Position numbers and translations under genes: made by a program. Shown in pieces: positions 25,685 through 34,285 of a stretch of 64,000 bases of DNA. The DNA is taken from assembly GCF_009765225.1 (NCBI RefSeq), contig NZ_VMSF01000001.1, forward strand, positions 1,054,001-1,118,000, in the 5' to 3' direction. This DNA comes from Leifsonia sp. AG29. Its GTDB lineage: Bacteria > Actinomycetota > Actinomycetes > Actinomycetales > Microbacteriaceae. The notes under the pieces were generated by a model, which worked only from the letters and a program-made list of their open reading frames with translations, ran no database searches and was not told where the DNA came from. Position 1 is the stretch's first letter. Each line of letters opens with the position of its first letter.

Positions 25685-26074
25685 TCAGTCGAGGTCGAAC
25701 ACGAACGACGGCCCCTGCTCGTCGTGCTCGATCCGCGCCCGGCCGCTGAAGCCCGCGAAATCGGCCGTCCCCGTCCCGGGCACCACGTATCCGAAGGCGG
25801 AGGGATCGCCTGGGTGCTGAAGAGCGCCGTGGTGAACGGTGAACGAACCCGACCGGCCGTCGGGCAGCGAGCCGGTGATGCGCTCGGCGGCCAGGTAGCC
25901 GCGGCCCGCCTCCTCGGTTCCGGAGGAGACGAAGTGCGCGGTCGACTCGCCCGACAGCCCGTCGGTGTAGGTCTTGCGCATGACGACGGCCCCGAGCCAG
26001 TCGCCGCCGATCCCGTCGAGGGCGGCCGGGTCCCAGCCCGTGACCTGGAAGCGGGCGATGATCGTCTCTGCCAT
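25685..26074 (-). CDS. DUF3224 domain protein
   Basis: A 129-residue protein of the DUF3224 family, an AOC-like small beta barrel of unknown role. The family pattern is seen in KTYTDGLSGESTAHFVS near the start and SGSFTVHHGALQ and GYVVPGTGTADFAGFSG later. No signal peptide. It is a single-gene unit. Confidence 0.85.
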   Translation of the reverse strand: MAETIIARFQVTGWDPAALDGIGGDWLGAVVMRKTYTDGLSGESTAHFVSSGTEEAGRGYLAAERITGSLPDGRSGSFTVHHGALQHPGDPSAFGYVVPGTGTADFAGFSGRARIEHDEQGPSFVFDLD

Positions 26075-26080
26075 GCGCCC

Positions 26081-26086
26081 ACCCTA
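26081..26086 (-). promoter_or_regulatory. Leaderless -10 element of the DUF3224 gene
   Basis: TAGGGT on the minus strand, 6 bases before the ATG at 26074. Confidence 0.5.
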
Positions 26087-26135
26087 CGGCGACCATCCGA
26101 CAGCGCCATGATTTCGCGACGGCGGGGTTCTGGGC

Positions 26136-26141
26136 TAGACA
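26136..26141 (+). promoter_or_regulatory. Leaderless -10 element of the CYTH gene
   Basis: TAGACA, 6 bases before the ATG at 26148; the last base deviates from the TANNNT pattern. Confidence 0.4.
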
Positions 26142-26147
26142 GGGGAT

Positions 26148-26762
26148 ATGCCGCATCACTCCCAGACCGAGATCGAGCGCAAGTACGACGTGGGGGACGA
26201 GGCGCAGCCTCCCCAGCTCGTCGGCGTCGGCGCCGTCGCCGTCGAGGGGGAGCCGCAGGAGTACGAGCTGGTGGCCGTCTACTTCGACACCGCCGACCTC
26301 GACCTGGCCCGCAACCGCGTCGCGATGCGGGTGCGTCACGGCGGCCACGATGCGGGCTGGCACGTGAAGCTGCCGGCCGAGGAGGGCCGGACGGAGCTGC
26401 AGTGGCCGCCGACCGGGAGCGACGAGCCGCCCGCGGAGCTGGTCGAGCACCTGCGCGAGCACACGGCAGGCGCAGCTCTCGCCCCGATCGCCCGCGTCGA
26501 GAACAGCAGGGTGACCGTCGTGCTGCAGGACGCCGCCGGATTCGACCTCGCCGAGCTCTCGGACGACCACGTGCGCAGCGAGAACCTGCGCACGGGTGCC
26601 GTCCGGACCTGGCGGGAGTGGGAGGTCGAGCTCCTGAGCGGCGCCCCGGACAGCCGGAAGAAGCGCACGGCTCTTCTCGACGGCATCGAGGAGCGCCTCC
26701 TCGCCGCCGGTGCCCGGCCGTCGGAGAGCTCCTCGAAGCTCCAGCGCGCGCTCGGTCTCTGA
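26148..26762 (+). CDS. CYTH domain phosphohydrolase
   Basis: A 204-residue CYTH (CyaB-thiamine triphosphatase) tunnel-fold protein. The hallmark ExExK is in TEIERKYDV (residues 6-14), followed by YFDTADLDLARNRVAMRVR, the family's second charged strand. Members hydrolyse triphosphates such as tripolyphosphate or ThTP; no CHAD domain is fused, so it may act on inorganic triphosphate. Its upstream neighbour runs the other way. Confidence 0.87.
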   Translation: MPHHSQTEIERKYDVGDEAQPPQLVGVGAVAVEGEPQEYELVAVYFDTADLDLARNRVAMRVRHGGHDAGWHVKLPAEEGRTELQWPPTGSDEPPAELVEHLREHTAGAALAPIARVENSRVTVVLQDAAGFDLAELSDDHVRSENLRTGAVRTWREWEVELLSGAPDSRKKRTALLDGIEERLLAAGARPSESSSKLQRALGL

Positions 26763-26820
26763 CGCCGTGCCGCCGCGGCGGCGCATATATCACCGGCTGC
26801 CTCCGCAGTCCAGAGCGCTT

Positions 26821-26850
26821 TTGTGCATCGGGGGAGGCGTCGGGCATGAT
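26821..26850 (+). promoter_or_regulatory. Candidate pfkA promoter
   Basis: TTGTGC (26821-26826), 18 bases, then CATGAT (26845-26850). A leader of about 23 bases with CGGAGC then leads to the ATG, so this is a leadered promoter. Confidence 0.45.
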
Positions 26851-26879
26851 TCAAGAGGCGTAACGAGAAACGGAGCAGC

Positions 26880-27908
26880 ATGAAGATCGGCATCCTCACC
26901 AGCGGCGGAGACTGCCCCGGCCTCAACGCGGTCATCCGCGGGGCCGTGCTCAAGGGCGACCGGGTGTACCACTCCGAGTTCGCCGGCTTCCGCTACGGCT
27001 GGAGGGGTGTCGTCGATGCGGACATCGTCCCGCTCGACCGGCACAGCGTCCGCGGCCTCTCGCGCCAGGGCGGCACGATCCTCGGGTCGAGCCGCACCAA
27101 CCCGTTCGAGGGCGAGGGCGGCGGCCCCGAGAACATCCAGCGGATGATGGACGACAACGGCATCGACGCCATCATCGCGATCGGGGGCGAGGGCACCCTC
27201 ACCGCGGCACGGCGTCTCACCGACGCGGGCCTGCGCATCGTGGGCGTCCCGAAGACCATCGACAACGACCTGGCGGCGACGGACTACTCCTTCGGCTTCG
27301 ACACAGCGGTCGAGATCGCCACCGAGGCGATCGACCGCCTCCGGACGACCGCCGAGTCGCACCAGCGCTGCATGGTCGTGGAGGTGATGGGCCGGCACGT
27401 GGGCTGGATCGCCCTCCACTCGGGCATGGCGGGCGGCGCGCACGCGATCCTCATCCCGGAGCAGCCGCAGTCGATCGAGCAGATCTGCGAGTGGGTGGAG
27501 TCGGTCCGCGACCGCGGCCGCGCGCCCGTGATCGTCGTGTCGGAGGGGTTCCACCTCGACACGATGGAGGAGGCCCACTCCCACAAGGGTCTCGACGCCT
27601 TCAACCGCCCCCGGCTCGGCGGGATCGGCGAGATGCTCGCCCCGATGATCGAGGAGCGCACGGGGATCGAGTCGCGCGCGACGGTCCTCGGGCACATGCA
27701 GCGCGGCGGGGTGCCGAGCGCCTACGACCGCGTGCTCGCCACGCGCCTCGGCATGGCCGCCGTCGACGCCGTCTACGAGGGCCGCTGGGGCTCCATGGTC
27801 GCGCTCCGGGGCACCGATGTCGTCAACGTCTCCATCGCCGACGCGACCGGCGGCCTCAAGACGGTGCCGCCGGCGCGCTACGAGGAGGCCGCGCTCCTCT
27901 TCGGCTGA
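26880..27908 (+). CDS. pfkA: 6-phosphofructokinase
   Basis: Glycolytic enzyme phosphorylating fructose-6-phosphate (342 aa). The N-terminal loop is ILTSGGDCPGLNAVIRG, the substrate motif is PKTIDND (residues 124-130), followed by GRHVGWIA. The phosphoryl-donor loop is GGEGT: glycine at position 105, as in ATP-dependent enzymes, whereas PPi enzymes carry Asp. Lys125, however, is the residue usual in PPi enzymes. This mixed signature is that of the actinobacterial group III, known to be ATP-dependent in Streptomyces. A Shine-Dalgarno CGGAGC precedes the ATG. Confidence 0.95.
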   Translation: MKIGILTSGGDCPGLNAVIRGAVLKGDRVYHSEFAGFRYGWRGVVDADIVPLDRHSVRGLSRQGGTILGSSRTNPFEGEGGGPENIQRMMDDNGIDAIIAIGGEGTLTAARRLTDAGLRIVGVPKTIDNDLAATDYSFGFDTAVEIATEAIDRLRTTAESHQRCMVVEVMGRHVGWIALHSGMAGGAHAILIPEQPQSIEQICEWVESVRDRGRAPVIVVSEGFHLDTMEEAHSHKGLDAFNRPRLGGIGEMLAPMIEERTGIESRATVLGHMQRGGVPSAYDRVLATRLGMAAVDAVYEGRWGSMVALRGTDVVNVSIADATGGLKTVPPARYEEAALLFG

Positions 27909-27971
27909 CTCCCGGCCTCTCCCGGGGCAACCGGGCGTAGGCTCCCTCCTACGAGAGAAGGGACTCAGCCT

Positions 27972-28898
27972 GTGCCGCGTTTCGTCCAGTTCGATGAGTT
28001 CAGTTCCCGGGACTTCCTCCATGTCGTCGAGCGCGAGCGGCCGTGGCCCGGCCCCGGGCAGGTGCTCGTCCGGGTGATGGCCGCCGGGCTGAATCCGATG
28101 GACTACAAGTGCTATCGCGACGAGGCGGCCGCGGCTCGGATGGGCGTCACGCTCCCGAGCGGGATCGGGCAGGACTTCGCGGGGTTCGTCGAGGAGCTCG
28201 GCGAGGGCGTCTCGCGGTTCGAGCTCGGCCAGGCGGTGCTCGGCACGGCGCCGTTCGCCTCCGTCGCCGACTTCGTCGTCGTCCCGGAGGACGGCCGGGT
28301 CATCCCCAAACCGGACCCGCTGACGTTCGAGGTCGCGGGTTCGCTCGGCGTCGTAGGGCGCACCGCCATGGCCTCGGTCCGGTCGCTCGACCTCGCCGAG
28401 GACGACTGCGTGCTGGTCAGCGCCGCGGCCGGCGGCGTCGGCGTCCTGGCGGCGCAGCTGGCGATCCGCGCCGGCGCCCACGTCGTCGGGACGGCGAGCG
28501 AGGAGAACCACGAGTTCCTCGAGACGCTCGGTGTCGTCCCGGTCGCCTACGGGGAGGGACTGGCCGGGCGGGTGCGCGAGGTGCTCGACCCGGACCGCCG
28601 CATCACCGCGGTCCTCGACAACCACGGTCCGGACACGATCGATGCGGCGCTGGAGCTGGGCGTCCCTCCCGAGCGCATCAACACCATCGCCGTCTTCGGG
28701 CCGGCGGCCCGCGGCGCGCAGCACGTCGGAGGGGCCGCGGCGGGCAACGACGAGCTGGCCGAGCTGGCGCAGCTGCTCGCGGAGAACGAGCTCGTCCTGC
28801 CCATCGACTCCATCTACCCGATCGAGCGCACGGTGGAGGCGTTCGCCCGGCTCGAGGGCGGCCACCTGCGCGGCAAGATCGTGATCGTGACCGACTGA
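27972..28898 (+). CDS. Zinc-independent quinone oxidoreductase-type MDR protein
   Basis: A 308-residue medium-chain dehydrogenase/reductase of the NADPH:quinone reductase group. The catalytic-domain segment is AAGLNPMDYKCYRD, and the cofactor motif is AAAGGVGVLAAQLA (AxxGGVG form, typical of NADPH quinone reductases). The zinc-binding Cys/His set of alcohol dehydrogenases is not present. It starts with GTG; GAAGGGAC upstream serves as the ribosome-binding site. A short inverted repeat GTAGG/CCTAC precedes it. The substrate is unknown. Confidence 0.87.
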   Translation: MPRFVQFDEFSSRDFLHVVERERPWPGPGQVLVRVMAAGLNPMDYKCYRDEAAAARMGVTLPSGIGQDFAGFVEELGEGVSRFELGQAVLGTAPFASVADFVVVPEDGRVIPKPDPLTFEVAGSLGVVGRTAMASVRSLDLAEDDCVLVSAAAGGVGVLAAQLAIRAGAHVVGTASEENHEFLETLGVVPVAYGEGLAGRVREVLDPDRRITAVLDNHGPDTIDAALELGVPPERINTIAVFGPAARGAQHVGGAAAGNDELAELAQLLAENELVLPIDSIYPIERTVEAFARLEGGHLRGKIVIVTD

Positions 28899-28928
28899 GC
28901 CCCGGGGACCCGACGAGAGGAAGCACCC

Positions 28929-29336
28929 ATGATCGATGACGACACCGCCCGCCTGCTCCGCGCTGCGGGCCTGCGCTGGCAGCCCGTCTCGGGCGACACC
29001 TTCGCGATCGACCGGCCCGACATGGGCGGCGAGCGGTTCACGGTCAGCGACATGACGATCGAGCCGCACCACTTCGACACCGGGACGATCCTCGGGTTCA
29101 ACGGGACGACCGAGTGGGCCCTGGACTCGCTGGCCGTGGAGGAAGCGCTGTGGATCCCGCGCGAGGACCAGCTCCGCGAGCTGCTCGGGGCGACGTTCCG
29201 GCACCTCGCGCGCACGCCCGACGGTTACCGCGTGACCATCGTGCTCGACGGGCAGGAGCGCATGTTCGAGGCCGTGGACGCCGCCACGGCCTACGCCCAG
29301 GCGCTGCTGTCGCTCATCGGTGCCTCCGTCTCCTAG
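28929..29336 (+). CDS. Conserved protein of unknown function
   Basis: A 135-residue soluble protein with the motif TGTILGFNGTTEWALDSLA in its middle. I recall similar unannotated proteins in other Microbacteriaceae but no defined domain. GAGAGGAAGC provides a ribosome-binding site and it follows the quinone reductase by 30 bases, so it is probably in that operon. Its last four bases overlap the convergent hydroxy-acid oxidase gene. Confidence 0.75.
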   Translation: MIDDDTARLLRAAGLRWQPVSGDTFAIDRPDMGGERFTVSDMTIEPHHFDTGTILGFNGTTEWALDSLAVEEALWIPREDQLRELLGATFRHLARTPDGYRVTIVLDGQERMFEAVDAATAYAQALLSLIGASVS

Positions 29337-30601
29337 GCGAGCAGTCCCCGGCCGGCCTCGGACACGGAGCGCAACCCGGCGAGACCGAGCGTGATGTCGA
29401 GTTCGGCGACCATGTTGCGGAGGAGCTCGCGGACGCCTTCCTCGCCCGCGACGGCGAGCGCGTAGGCGTAGGGGCGTCCCACGGCCCGGGCGCCCAGGGC
29501 CAGCGCGACCAGGACGTCGCGCCCGCTCCGCACGCCGCTGTCGAAGAGCACGGGGAGGCGGTCGTCGACCGCTTCGACCACGGCGGGCAGCGCGTCCAGG
29601 GCGGACAGCCCGCCATCGATCTGGCGGCCGCCGTGGGTCGAGACCTGGACGGCGTCCACCCCGGCGTCGACCGCGCGGCGGGCGTCATCGGGATGCAGGA
29701 CGCCCTTGAGCACGATCGGGAGGCGCGTCCGCTCGCGCAGGAAGGCGAGATCCTCCCAGCGGAGCGACGGGTCCGCGAACACCTCGAGGAACGTCTCCAC
29801 CGCGGCGAGCGCCTCCCCGGACCGGAGCTTCGAGCCGAGCGGTCCCGGATGATGGCGGAGGATGCTCGCGAAGGAGCGCAACGCAGCGGGCGTGGGAGTC
29901 GTCCGGGGGCGCCCGGCGCGTGCCGACCGCGCTCGGACCAGCTCGCGGAAGACGGGGTCGCTCGTGTACTGGGCGATGCCGAGGCCGCGGCTGAACGGCA
30001 GGTAGCCGAGCGAGAGGTCGCGCGGCCGCCAGCCGAGCAGGTGCGTGTCGAGCGTGACGACGATCGCTTCGCACCCCGAGGCCTCGGCGCGCGCCACGAG
30101 CGAGGCGACGAGCTCGCGGGAGGAGCTCCAGTAGAGCTGGTACCAGCGGGAGGCGCCGGGCCGGACGCCGTCCATGGCCGCGGCGACCGCCTCCATCGGC
30201 TCGGACGCCTGCGTGGACAGCACCGCGGGAACCCCGAGTGATGCCGCGGCGCGAGCCGCGGCGGAGTCGCCTCCGCGCCGCGCGAGCTCCAGCACGCCGA
30301 TCGGCGCCAGGAGCAGCGGCGTGGGACGGCGGATGCCCAGCAGCTCGATCGAGAGGTCGCGGGCCGAGACGTCGCGCAGCACGCGCGGCACGATCCGGTG
30401 CTGCCGGAAGGCGTCGAGGTCGGCCGCGGCCGTGCGCTCGAGACCGGCCGAGCCGGCGATGTAGGCGAACGCCCTGCGGCTCAGGCGTTTCTGCGCGGCG
30501 CGCTCGAGGTCGGCGGCGCCGACGGGGATGCGCGGCCGGCGGCCGGATACGCCCGCACGGTAGATCTCGGACTGGGCATCGCGGCCGGCGCTGGACGTCA
30601 T
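29333..30601 (-). CDS. FMN-dependent alpha-hydroxy-acid oxidase/dehydrogenase
   Basis: A 422-residue protein of the lactate dehydrogenase LldD/lactate monooxygenase/glycolate oxidase family. Visible are the FMN region LLLAPIGVLELARR, the WYQLYW strand, the Lys in IVLKGVL and the catalytic-His motif STHGGRQIDGG. The usual motif is SNHGGRQL, so Asn is replaced by Thr here. Soluble TIM-barrel, no membrane anchor. It ends in an overlap with the convergent upstream gene. CAGAAT 6 bases before the ATG suggests a leaderless start. The hydroxy-acid substrate is not known; the next gene may respond to a related acid. Confidence 0.9.
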   Translation of the reverse strand: MTSSAGRDAQSEIYRAGVSGRRPRIPVGAADLERAAQKRLSRRAFAYIAGSAGLERTAAADLDAFRQHRIVPRVLRDVSARDLSIELLGIRRPTPLLLAPIGVLELARRGGDSAAARAAASLGVPAVLSTQASEPMEAVAAAMDGVRPGASRWYQLYWSSSRELVASLVARAEASGCEAIVVTLDTHLLGWRPRDLSLGYLPFSRGLGIAQYTSDPVFRELVRARSARAGRPRTTPTPAALRSFASILRHHPGPLGSKLRSGEALAAVETFLEVFADPSLRWEDLAFLRERTRLPIVLKGVLHPDDARRAVDAGVDAVQVSTHGGRQIDGGLSALDALPAVVEAVDDRLPVLFDSGVRSGRDVLVALALGARAVGRPYAYALAVAGEEGVRELLRNMVAELDITLGLAGLRSVSEAGRGLLA

Positions 30602-30633
30602 CCCGCCATTCTGGCCCGCACGGCGCCCGGCGG

Positions 30634-31218
30634 TCAGCGCCGCCGCGCCCGCTTGCGGGAGGTCGACGCCTGCTGCTCCGCCACCTGTGGGTTCCGCGAA
30701 CTGTGAGCGGTCCGGCCGCGGACGATCCCGATGAAGTCGTCCACGAGCTCGTGCTGGCCCTCCCGCGGCCAGGTCAGCCCGATGCTGCTCCGCGGGGCGT
30801 CCCGCAGTGTCATCGCCACGACGTCGCGACGTCGGAGCGCCTTGGCGACCGAGGCGGGCAGCAGGGCGATGCCGTCACCCGCGGCGACGCTGCGCATGAG
30901 GGCCTCGTCCGGGGATCCGGTGACGCGGGGTTCGTCCGCCAGATCGCGAAGCGCCAGCTCCTCCTCCAGCGTGAGGAGGTGCTCGTGGTGCATGACGACC
31001 ACCACCTCCTCCTCGTAGAGGGGGATGAGATGGCGGTCGTCGTCCGGGGCCGCGTCCCGGGCGAACACCATGTCGGCCTCGCCCGCGGCGAGCACGGCGA
31101 GCGGGTCCTGAGCGGGCCGGACCAGCAGTTCGACGCGCGGGAACCGCTGCTCGAACGTGCGGGTCCACTTGCCCACGGTGACCCCGAGCGGGAAGGCGAG
31201 CGCGAAGCGGGAGTGCAT
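30634..31218 (-). CDS. LysR-type effector-binding domain without HTH
   Basis: A 194-residue protein containing only a LysR substrate-binding (periplasmic-binding-protein-like) domain. It starts MHSRFALAFPLGVTVG, where a full LysR regulator would still have 85 residues of winged HTH and linker upstream, and no HTH coding is present in any frame. TACCCT 7 bases before the ATG supports this start. Family features visible are LLPASVAKAL and the VMHHEHLL strand. The C-terminal tail ends in SRKRARRR, strongly basic. It is divergent from a DUF5997 gene; such pairs recur in actinobacteria as far as I recall, suggesting a two-protein regulator. Confidence 0.85.
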   Translation of the reverse strand: MHSRFALAFPLGVTVGKWTRTFEQRFPRVELLVRPAQDPLAVLAAGEADMVFARDAAPDDDRHLIPLYEEEVVVVMHHEHLLTLEEELALRDLADEPRVTGSPDEALMRSVAAGDGIALLPASVAKALRRRDVVAMTLRDAPRSSIGLTWPREGQHELVDDFIGIVRGRTAHSSRNPQVAEQQASTSRKRARRR

Positions 31219-31225
31219 GCTGGCC

Positions 31226-31231
31226 AGGGTA
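31226..31231 (-). promoter_or_regulatory. Leaderless -10 element of the LysR-domain gene
   Basis: TACCCT on the minus strand, 7 bases before the ATG at 31218; it forms part of a direct repeat. Confidence 0.5.
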
Positions 31232-31244
31232 GCCGAGGGTGGCC
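31226..31244 (+). repeat. Direct repeat AGGGTRGCC in the divergent control region
   Basis: AGGGTAGCC (31226-31234) and AGGGTGGCC (31236-31244) recur at exactly 10 bases, one helical turn, in the 66-base gap between the two genes. The first copy overlaps the -10 of the LysR-domain gene. A candidate binding site, not proven. Confidence 0.4.
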
Positions 31245-31272
31245 GGACGTCTCCGGCGAGCGGCGCGCTCGA

Positions 31273-31278
31273 TAGGCT
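31273..31278 (+). promoter_or_regulatory. Leaderless -10 element of the DUF5997 gene
   Basis: TAGGCT, 6 bases before the ATG at 31285. GGAGGG lies between but abuts the ATG, too close for ribosome binding. Confidence 0.55.
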
Positions 31279-31284
31279 GGAGGG

Positions 31285-31677
31285 ATGAAACCCCAGACCA
31301 TGAAGGCGGCGACCGCGGCCAAGAAGCTCGGCGTCTACCTGCCGGCGACGCCTCCCGAGTTCCGCGAGCGCGAGATCAGCCGCACCGAGCTCGACGAGCT
31401 GCTCGCAGAGCCGCCCGCGTGGCTGCAGGCGCTCCGCGCCGAGGGGCCTCACCCGCGCGACGTCGTCGCGCGCAAGCTGGGCGTGTCGAATTCTGGGCTC
31501 GCCCGCGGCGGCGTCACGGAGGCGCTGACCACGAGCGAGATCAAGGCGCTGCTCGCCGACCCGCCCGCGTGGCTGGTCTCCGAGCGCGCGACGCAGGCCG
31601 CAGTACGCGCCGAGAACGCGCGCGTCAAGCAGCGCGACGCGGAGCGCGCGCGACGCAGCGACGATCAGGCCGGCTGA
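31285..31677 (+). CDS. DUF5997 family protein with duplicated LGV/PPAWL module
   Basis: A 130-residue basic protein. Reading it shows two tandem copies of a module of about 50 residues: AAKKLGV (11-17) with ELDELLAEPPAWL (35-47), and VARKLGV (61-67) with EIKALLADPPAWL (85-97). The A-x-KLGV-S stretch resembles the recognition-helix region of helix-turn-helix proteins, so it may bind DNA. It is divergent from the HTH-less LysR domain, which is why I suggest the two act together. The family has no assigned function that I know of. Confidence 0.8.
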   Translation: MKPQTMKAATAAKKLGVYLPATPPEFREREISRTELDELLAEPPAWLQALRAEGPHPRDVVARKLGVSNSGLARGGVTEALTTSEIKALLADPPAWLVSERATQAAVRAENARVKQRDAERARRSDDQAG

Positions 31678-31686
31678 GCGCTCGCG

Positions 31687-32118
31687 TCAGCGGCCCTCCG
31701 CCGCCGCTCCGCCGGTGCCGGCCGCCGGCTCTCCGGCTCGCCGAGCCGCGTGCGCGAGCGCTTCGGGACCGGTGACGAGTGCTCGCCGCCACGGGGCCAC
31801 GCCGTCGATCTCGACCTGGAGCGAGAAGCTGAGGATGGTGCGGATCAGGACGATGATCGCGAGCACGAACGCGTCGGTGAGCGACGGCGTCGACGTCACC
31901 GTCTTCACGAGGTCGGCCGCCACGAGCAGCTCGAGCCCGAGCAGGATCACCCCGCCGAAGCTCTCCCGCAGGGTCCGGAACGCGGCGGCCCCGCTCCGGG
32001 TGCGCCTCCAGGCGAGCACAGCCAGCAACAGCGCGACCACGAAGCCGATCGCCATGGCCGCCACCCCGACGAACTCGAACGCGACCCCGATCGACTCGAA
32101 CACCGCGTGTGGCTCCAT
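31687..32118 (-). CDS. DUF1622 membrane protein
   Basis: A 143-residue protein with three membrane segments (about 5-32, 53-72 and 80-98) and a basic, Ala/Gly-rich tail. The segment FRTLRESFGGVILLGLELLVAADLV is typical of the DUF1622 family, whose role is unknown. I chose the ATG at 32118; an in-frame start 10 codons earlier is possible. It converges with the DUF5997 gene across 9 bases. Confidence 0.8.
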   Translation of the reverse strand: MEPHAVFESIGVAFEFVGVAAMAIGFVVALLLAVLAWRRTRSGAAAFRTLRESFGGVILLGLELLVAADLVKTVTSTPSLTDAFVLAIIVLIRTILSFSLQVEIDGVAPWRRALVTGPEALAHAARRAGEPAAGTGGAAAEGR

Positions 32119-32163
32119 GCGCACATGGTGCCACACGGCACAGCCCACGGTCGCGAGCCGCGC

Positions 32164-34242
32164 TCAGGAGACGTGCACGGCCGGCCGGCGCTTGACGTCC
32201 TTCTCGGCCTCGCGGAGCACCTCCCGCGTGACCGGCGCCACCTCGCCCACCCCGGTGATGAGGTACCGGAACATGTTCGAGATCGGGTTGCCCTCGGTCC
32301 ACTCGAAGTAGATCGTCGGCACGACGCCCGTGATGTCGCGCATCTCGAGCAGCACCGAGGCGATGGTGTTCGGCACGTTGCCGCTCTTGACCTGGAGCAC
32401 CCGGTAGCCGAACTTGACGACGCCGTGCACCACGAGGTCCTCCTCGAAGTCGGAGGAGTCCGACGGGAACACCTCCAGGAAGATGGTGCGCGAACGCTGC
32501 GGGATGTGGCTGAACTTCCGCTCGTCCTTGTTCTTCTGCTCGTACTCCTTCGTCGTCTCGACGTCGGGCTCGTGCGAGATGATGCGGATCTCGCCCTCCT
32601 CGGCGTCCTCGAGGATGAAGTCGAGGGCCGTCACGTCGAAGGTGACTGAGGTGGCTCGCAGCTGGAAGGACCGCCCGACGCGCGACACGATCGAGACCAC
32701 GAGGATGCCGATGATGAACAGCGTCGCGATCCGCAGGCCGTCGGGCCGCTCGATCATGTTGTCGATCGTCGTGTACACGAAGATCGCCGTGATGATCGCG
32801 AACACGAGCGTGCGCTTGGGCTGCTTCTTGCGCCACGCCGAGAGGCTCACCGCCAGCGACGCGGAGGTGATCAGCACCAGGACGCCGGTGGCGTAGGCGC
32901 CGCCCTGCGCGTCGACGTTCGCGTCGAACACGATCGTGATGAGGAAGGCGATCGCGGTGAAGACGAGCACGAGCGGTCGGACGGCGCGAGCCCACTGGGG
33001 CGCCATGCCGTAGCGCGGGAGGTATCGCGGGACGAGGTTGAGGAGGCCCGCCATCGCCGAGGCGCCGGCGAACCACAGGATGAAGATCGTGCTGATGTCG
33101 TAGACCGTGCCGAAGGCGTTCCCGAGGTATTCGTGCGCGAGGTAGGCGAGCGCGCGGCCGTTGGCCGCGCCTCCCGGCTGGAACTCCTTCTGGGGGATGA
33201 GGAGCGTCGTCGTGAAGCTCGAGGTGATCAGGAAGACGCTCATGATGATCGCCGCCGTCGTGAGGAGGCGGTGGGCGCCGCGGATCCGGCCCTCCGGCTG
33301 CTCCGGGTCGTCGTCCTGGCGTCCCTTGATCTGCGGCATGACCGCGACGCCGGTCTCGAAGCCCGAGAGACCCAGAGCGAGCTTCGGGAAGACGAGGAGC
33401 GCGACGCCCACGATGATGAGCGGGTTCCCGTTCTGCTGGAACAGGGCGGTCCACCAGTCGTCGATCGCGGTGGGGTGCTGGAACACCTCCACGATCGAGG
33501 TCGCCACCACGACGACGTTGAGCGCGAGGTACACGCCGACGAGCACCACCGCGATGCCGATGGCCTCGCGGAAGCCCTTCAGGAACACCGCGCCCAGCAG
33601 GGCGATGAGGGTCAGGGTGATGACCACGTTCTGCCCGTGGAACCACGACGGAGCGAACGGGTTCTCGATGGCGTGGGCCGAGGCGTCCGCCGCGGACAGC
33701 GTGATCGTGATCATGAAGTCCGTGGCCGCGAACCCGAGCAGCACCAGGACGAAGAGCTTGCCCGCCCACCAGGGGAGGAACCTCTCCAGCATGGCGATCG
33801 AGCCGGAGCCCTTGAAGCTCTCGCGCGCCACCCGGCGGTACACCGGGAGGGCGCCGAGGAGGGTGAGGGCCACCAGGACGAGGGTGGCGAACGGGGAGAT
33901 GAGGCCGGCGGCGAGCGCGGCGATGGCGGGCTGGTAGCCGAGGGTCGAGAAGTAGTCGACGCCGGTCAGGCACATCACCTGCCACCAGGAGTGGGTGCGC
34001 TCGGGATTGCGGCCGTGCGGACCCTGCTGGGTGCCCTGCTCGTCGACCATCCCGCGCAGCAGCCAGTGACGCAGCCGCCCTCGGTGCGTGGTCGGCATCG
34101 GGACGGGGCGCGCCTGCCCCGGCACGGGGATGGTGCTCCGCGGAGTGACACGCGGCGGCGCGGCGGCGACGGGGGCTCCCGGCCCTGTCTGCTCCGACTC
34201 GGCCACCTCTTTCGGGACCCGCGGGCCCGGTGTGCTCGTCAT
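32164..34242 (-). CDS. APC-superfamily permease, KimA-like
   Basis: A 692-residue transporter with a 65-residue Pro-rich cytoplasmic start, about 12 membrane helices (roughly 95-525) and a soluble C-terminal domain of about 165 residues. The first helices carry [21 protein letters not shown] and [14 protein letters not shown], which I recall from the KimA (YdaO) potassium importers of Firmicutes; standard annotation would say amino acid permease. Potassium transport is therefore a suggestion, not a call. No c-di-AMP riboswitch fits in the 43-base gap upstream. GAAGGA precedes the ATG. Confidence 0.8.
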   Translation of the reverse strand: MTSTPGPRVPKEVAESEQTGPGAPVAAAPPRVTPRSTIPVPGQARPVPMPTTHRGRLRHWLLRGMVDEQGTQQGPHGRNPERTHSWWQVMCLTGVDYFSTLGYQPAIAALAAGLISPFATLVLVALTLLGALPVYRRVARESFKGSGSIAMLERFLPWWAGKLFVLVLLGFAATDFMITITLSAADASAHAIENPFAPSWFHGQNVVITLTLIALLGAVFLKGFREAIGIAVVLVGVYLALNVVVVATSIVEVFQHPTAIDDWWTALFQQNGNPLIIVGVALLVFPKLALGLSGFETGVAVMPQIKGRQDDDPEQPEGRIRGAHRLLTTAAIIMSVFLITSSFTTTLLIPQKEFQPGGAANGRALAYLAHEYLGNAFGTVYDISTIFILWFAGASAMAGLLNLVPRYLPRYGMAPQWARAVRPLVLVFTAIAFLITIVFDANVDAQGGAYATGVLVLITSASLAVSLSAWRKKQPKRTLVFAIITAIFVYTTIDNMIERPDGLRIATLFIIGILVVSIVSRVGRSFQLRATSVTFDVTALDFILEDAEEGEIRIISHEPDVETTKEYEQKNKDERKFSHIPQRSRTIFLEVFPSDSSDFEEDLVVHGVVKFGYRVLQVKSGNVPNTIASVLLEMRDITGVVPTIYFEWTEGNPISNMFRYLITGVGEVAPVTREVLREAEKDVKRRPAVHVS

Positions 34243-34285
34243 CGACGATCCTTCGCTCGTGTCTTCGTGGTCAGCGTACCTCTGG

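Noticed and set aside
26763..26790. GC palindrome GCCGCCGCGGCGGC after the CYTH gene as a terminator.
   Set aside because: A self-complementary run without loop or T-tract; common by chance in such GC-rich sequence.
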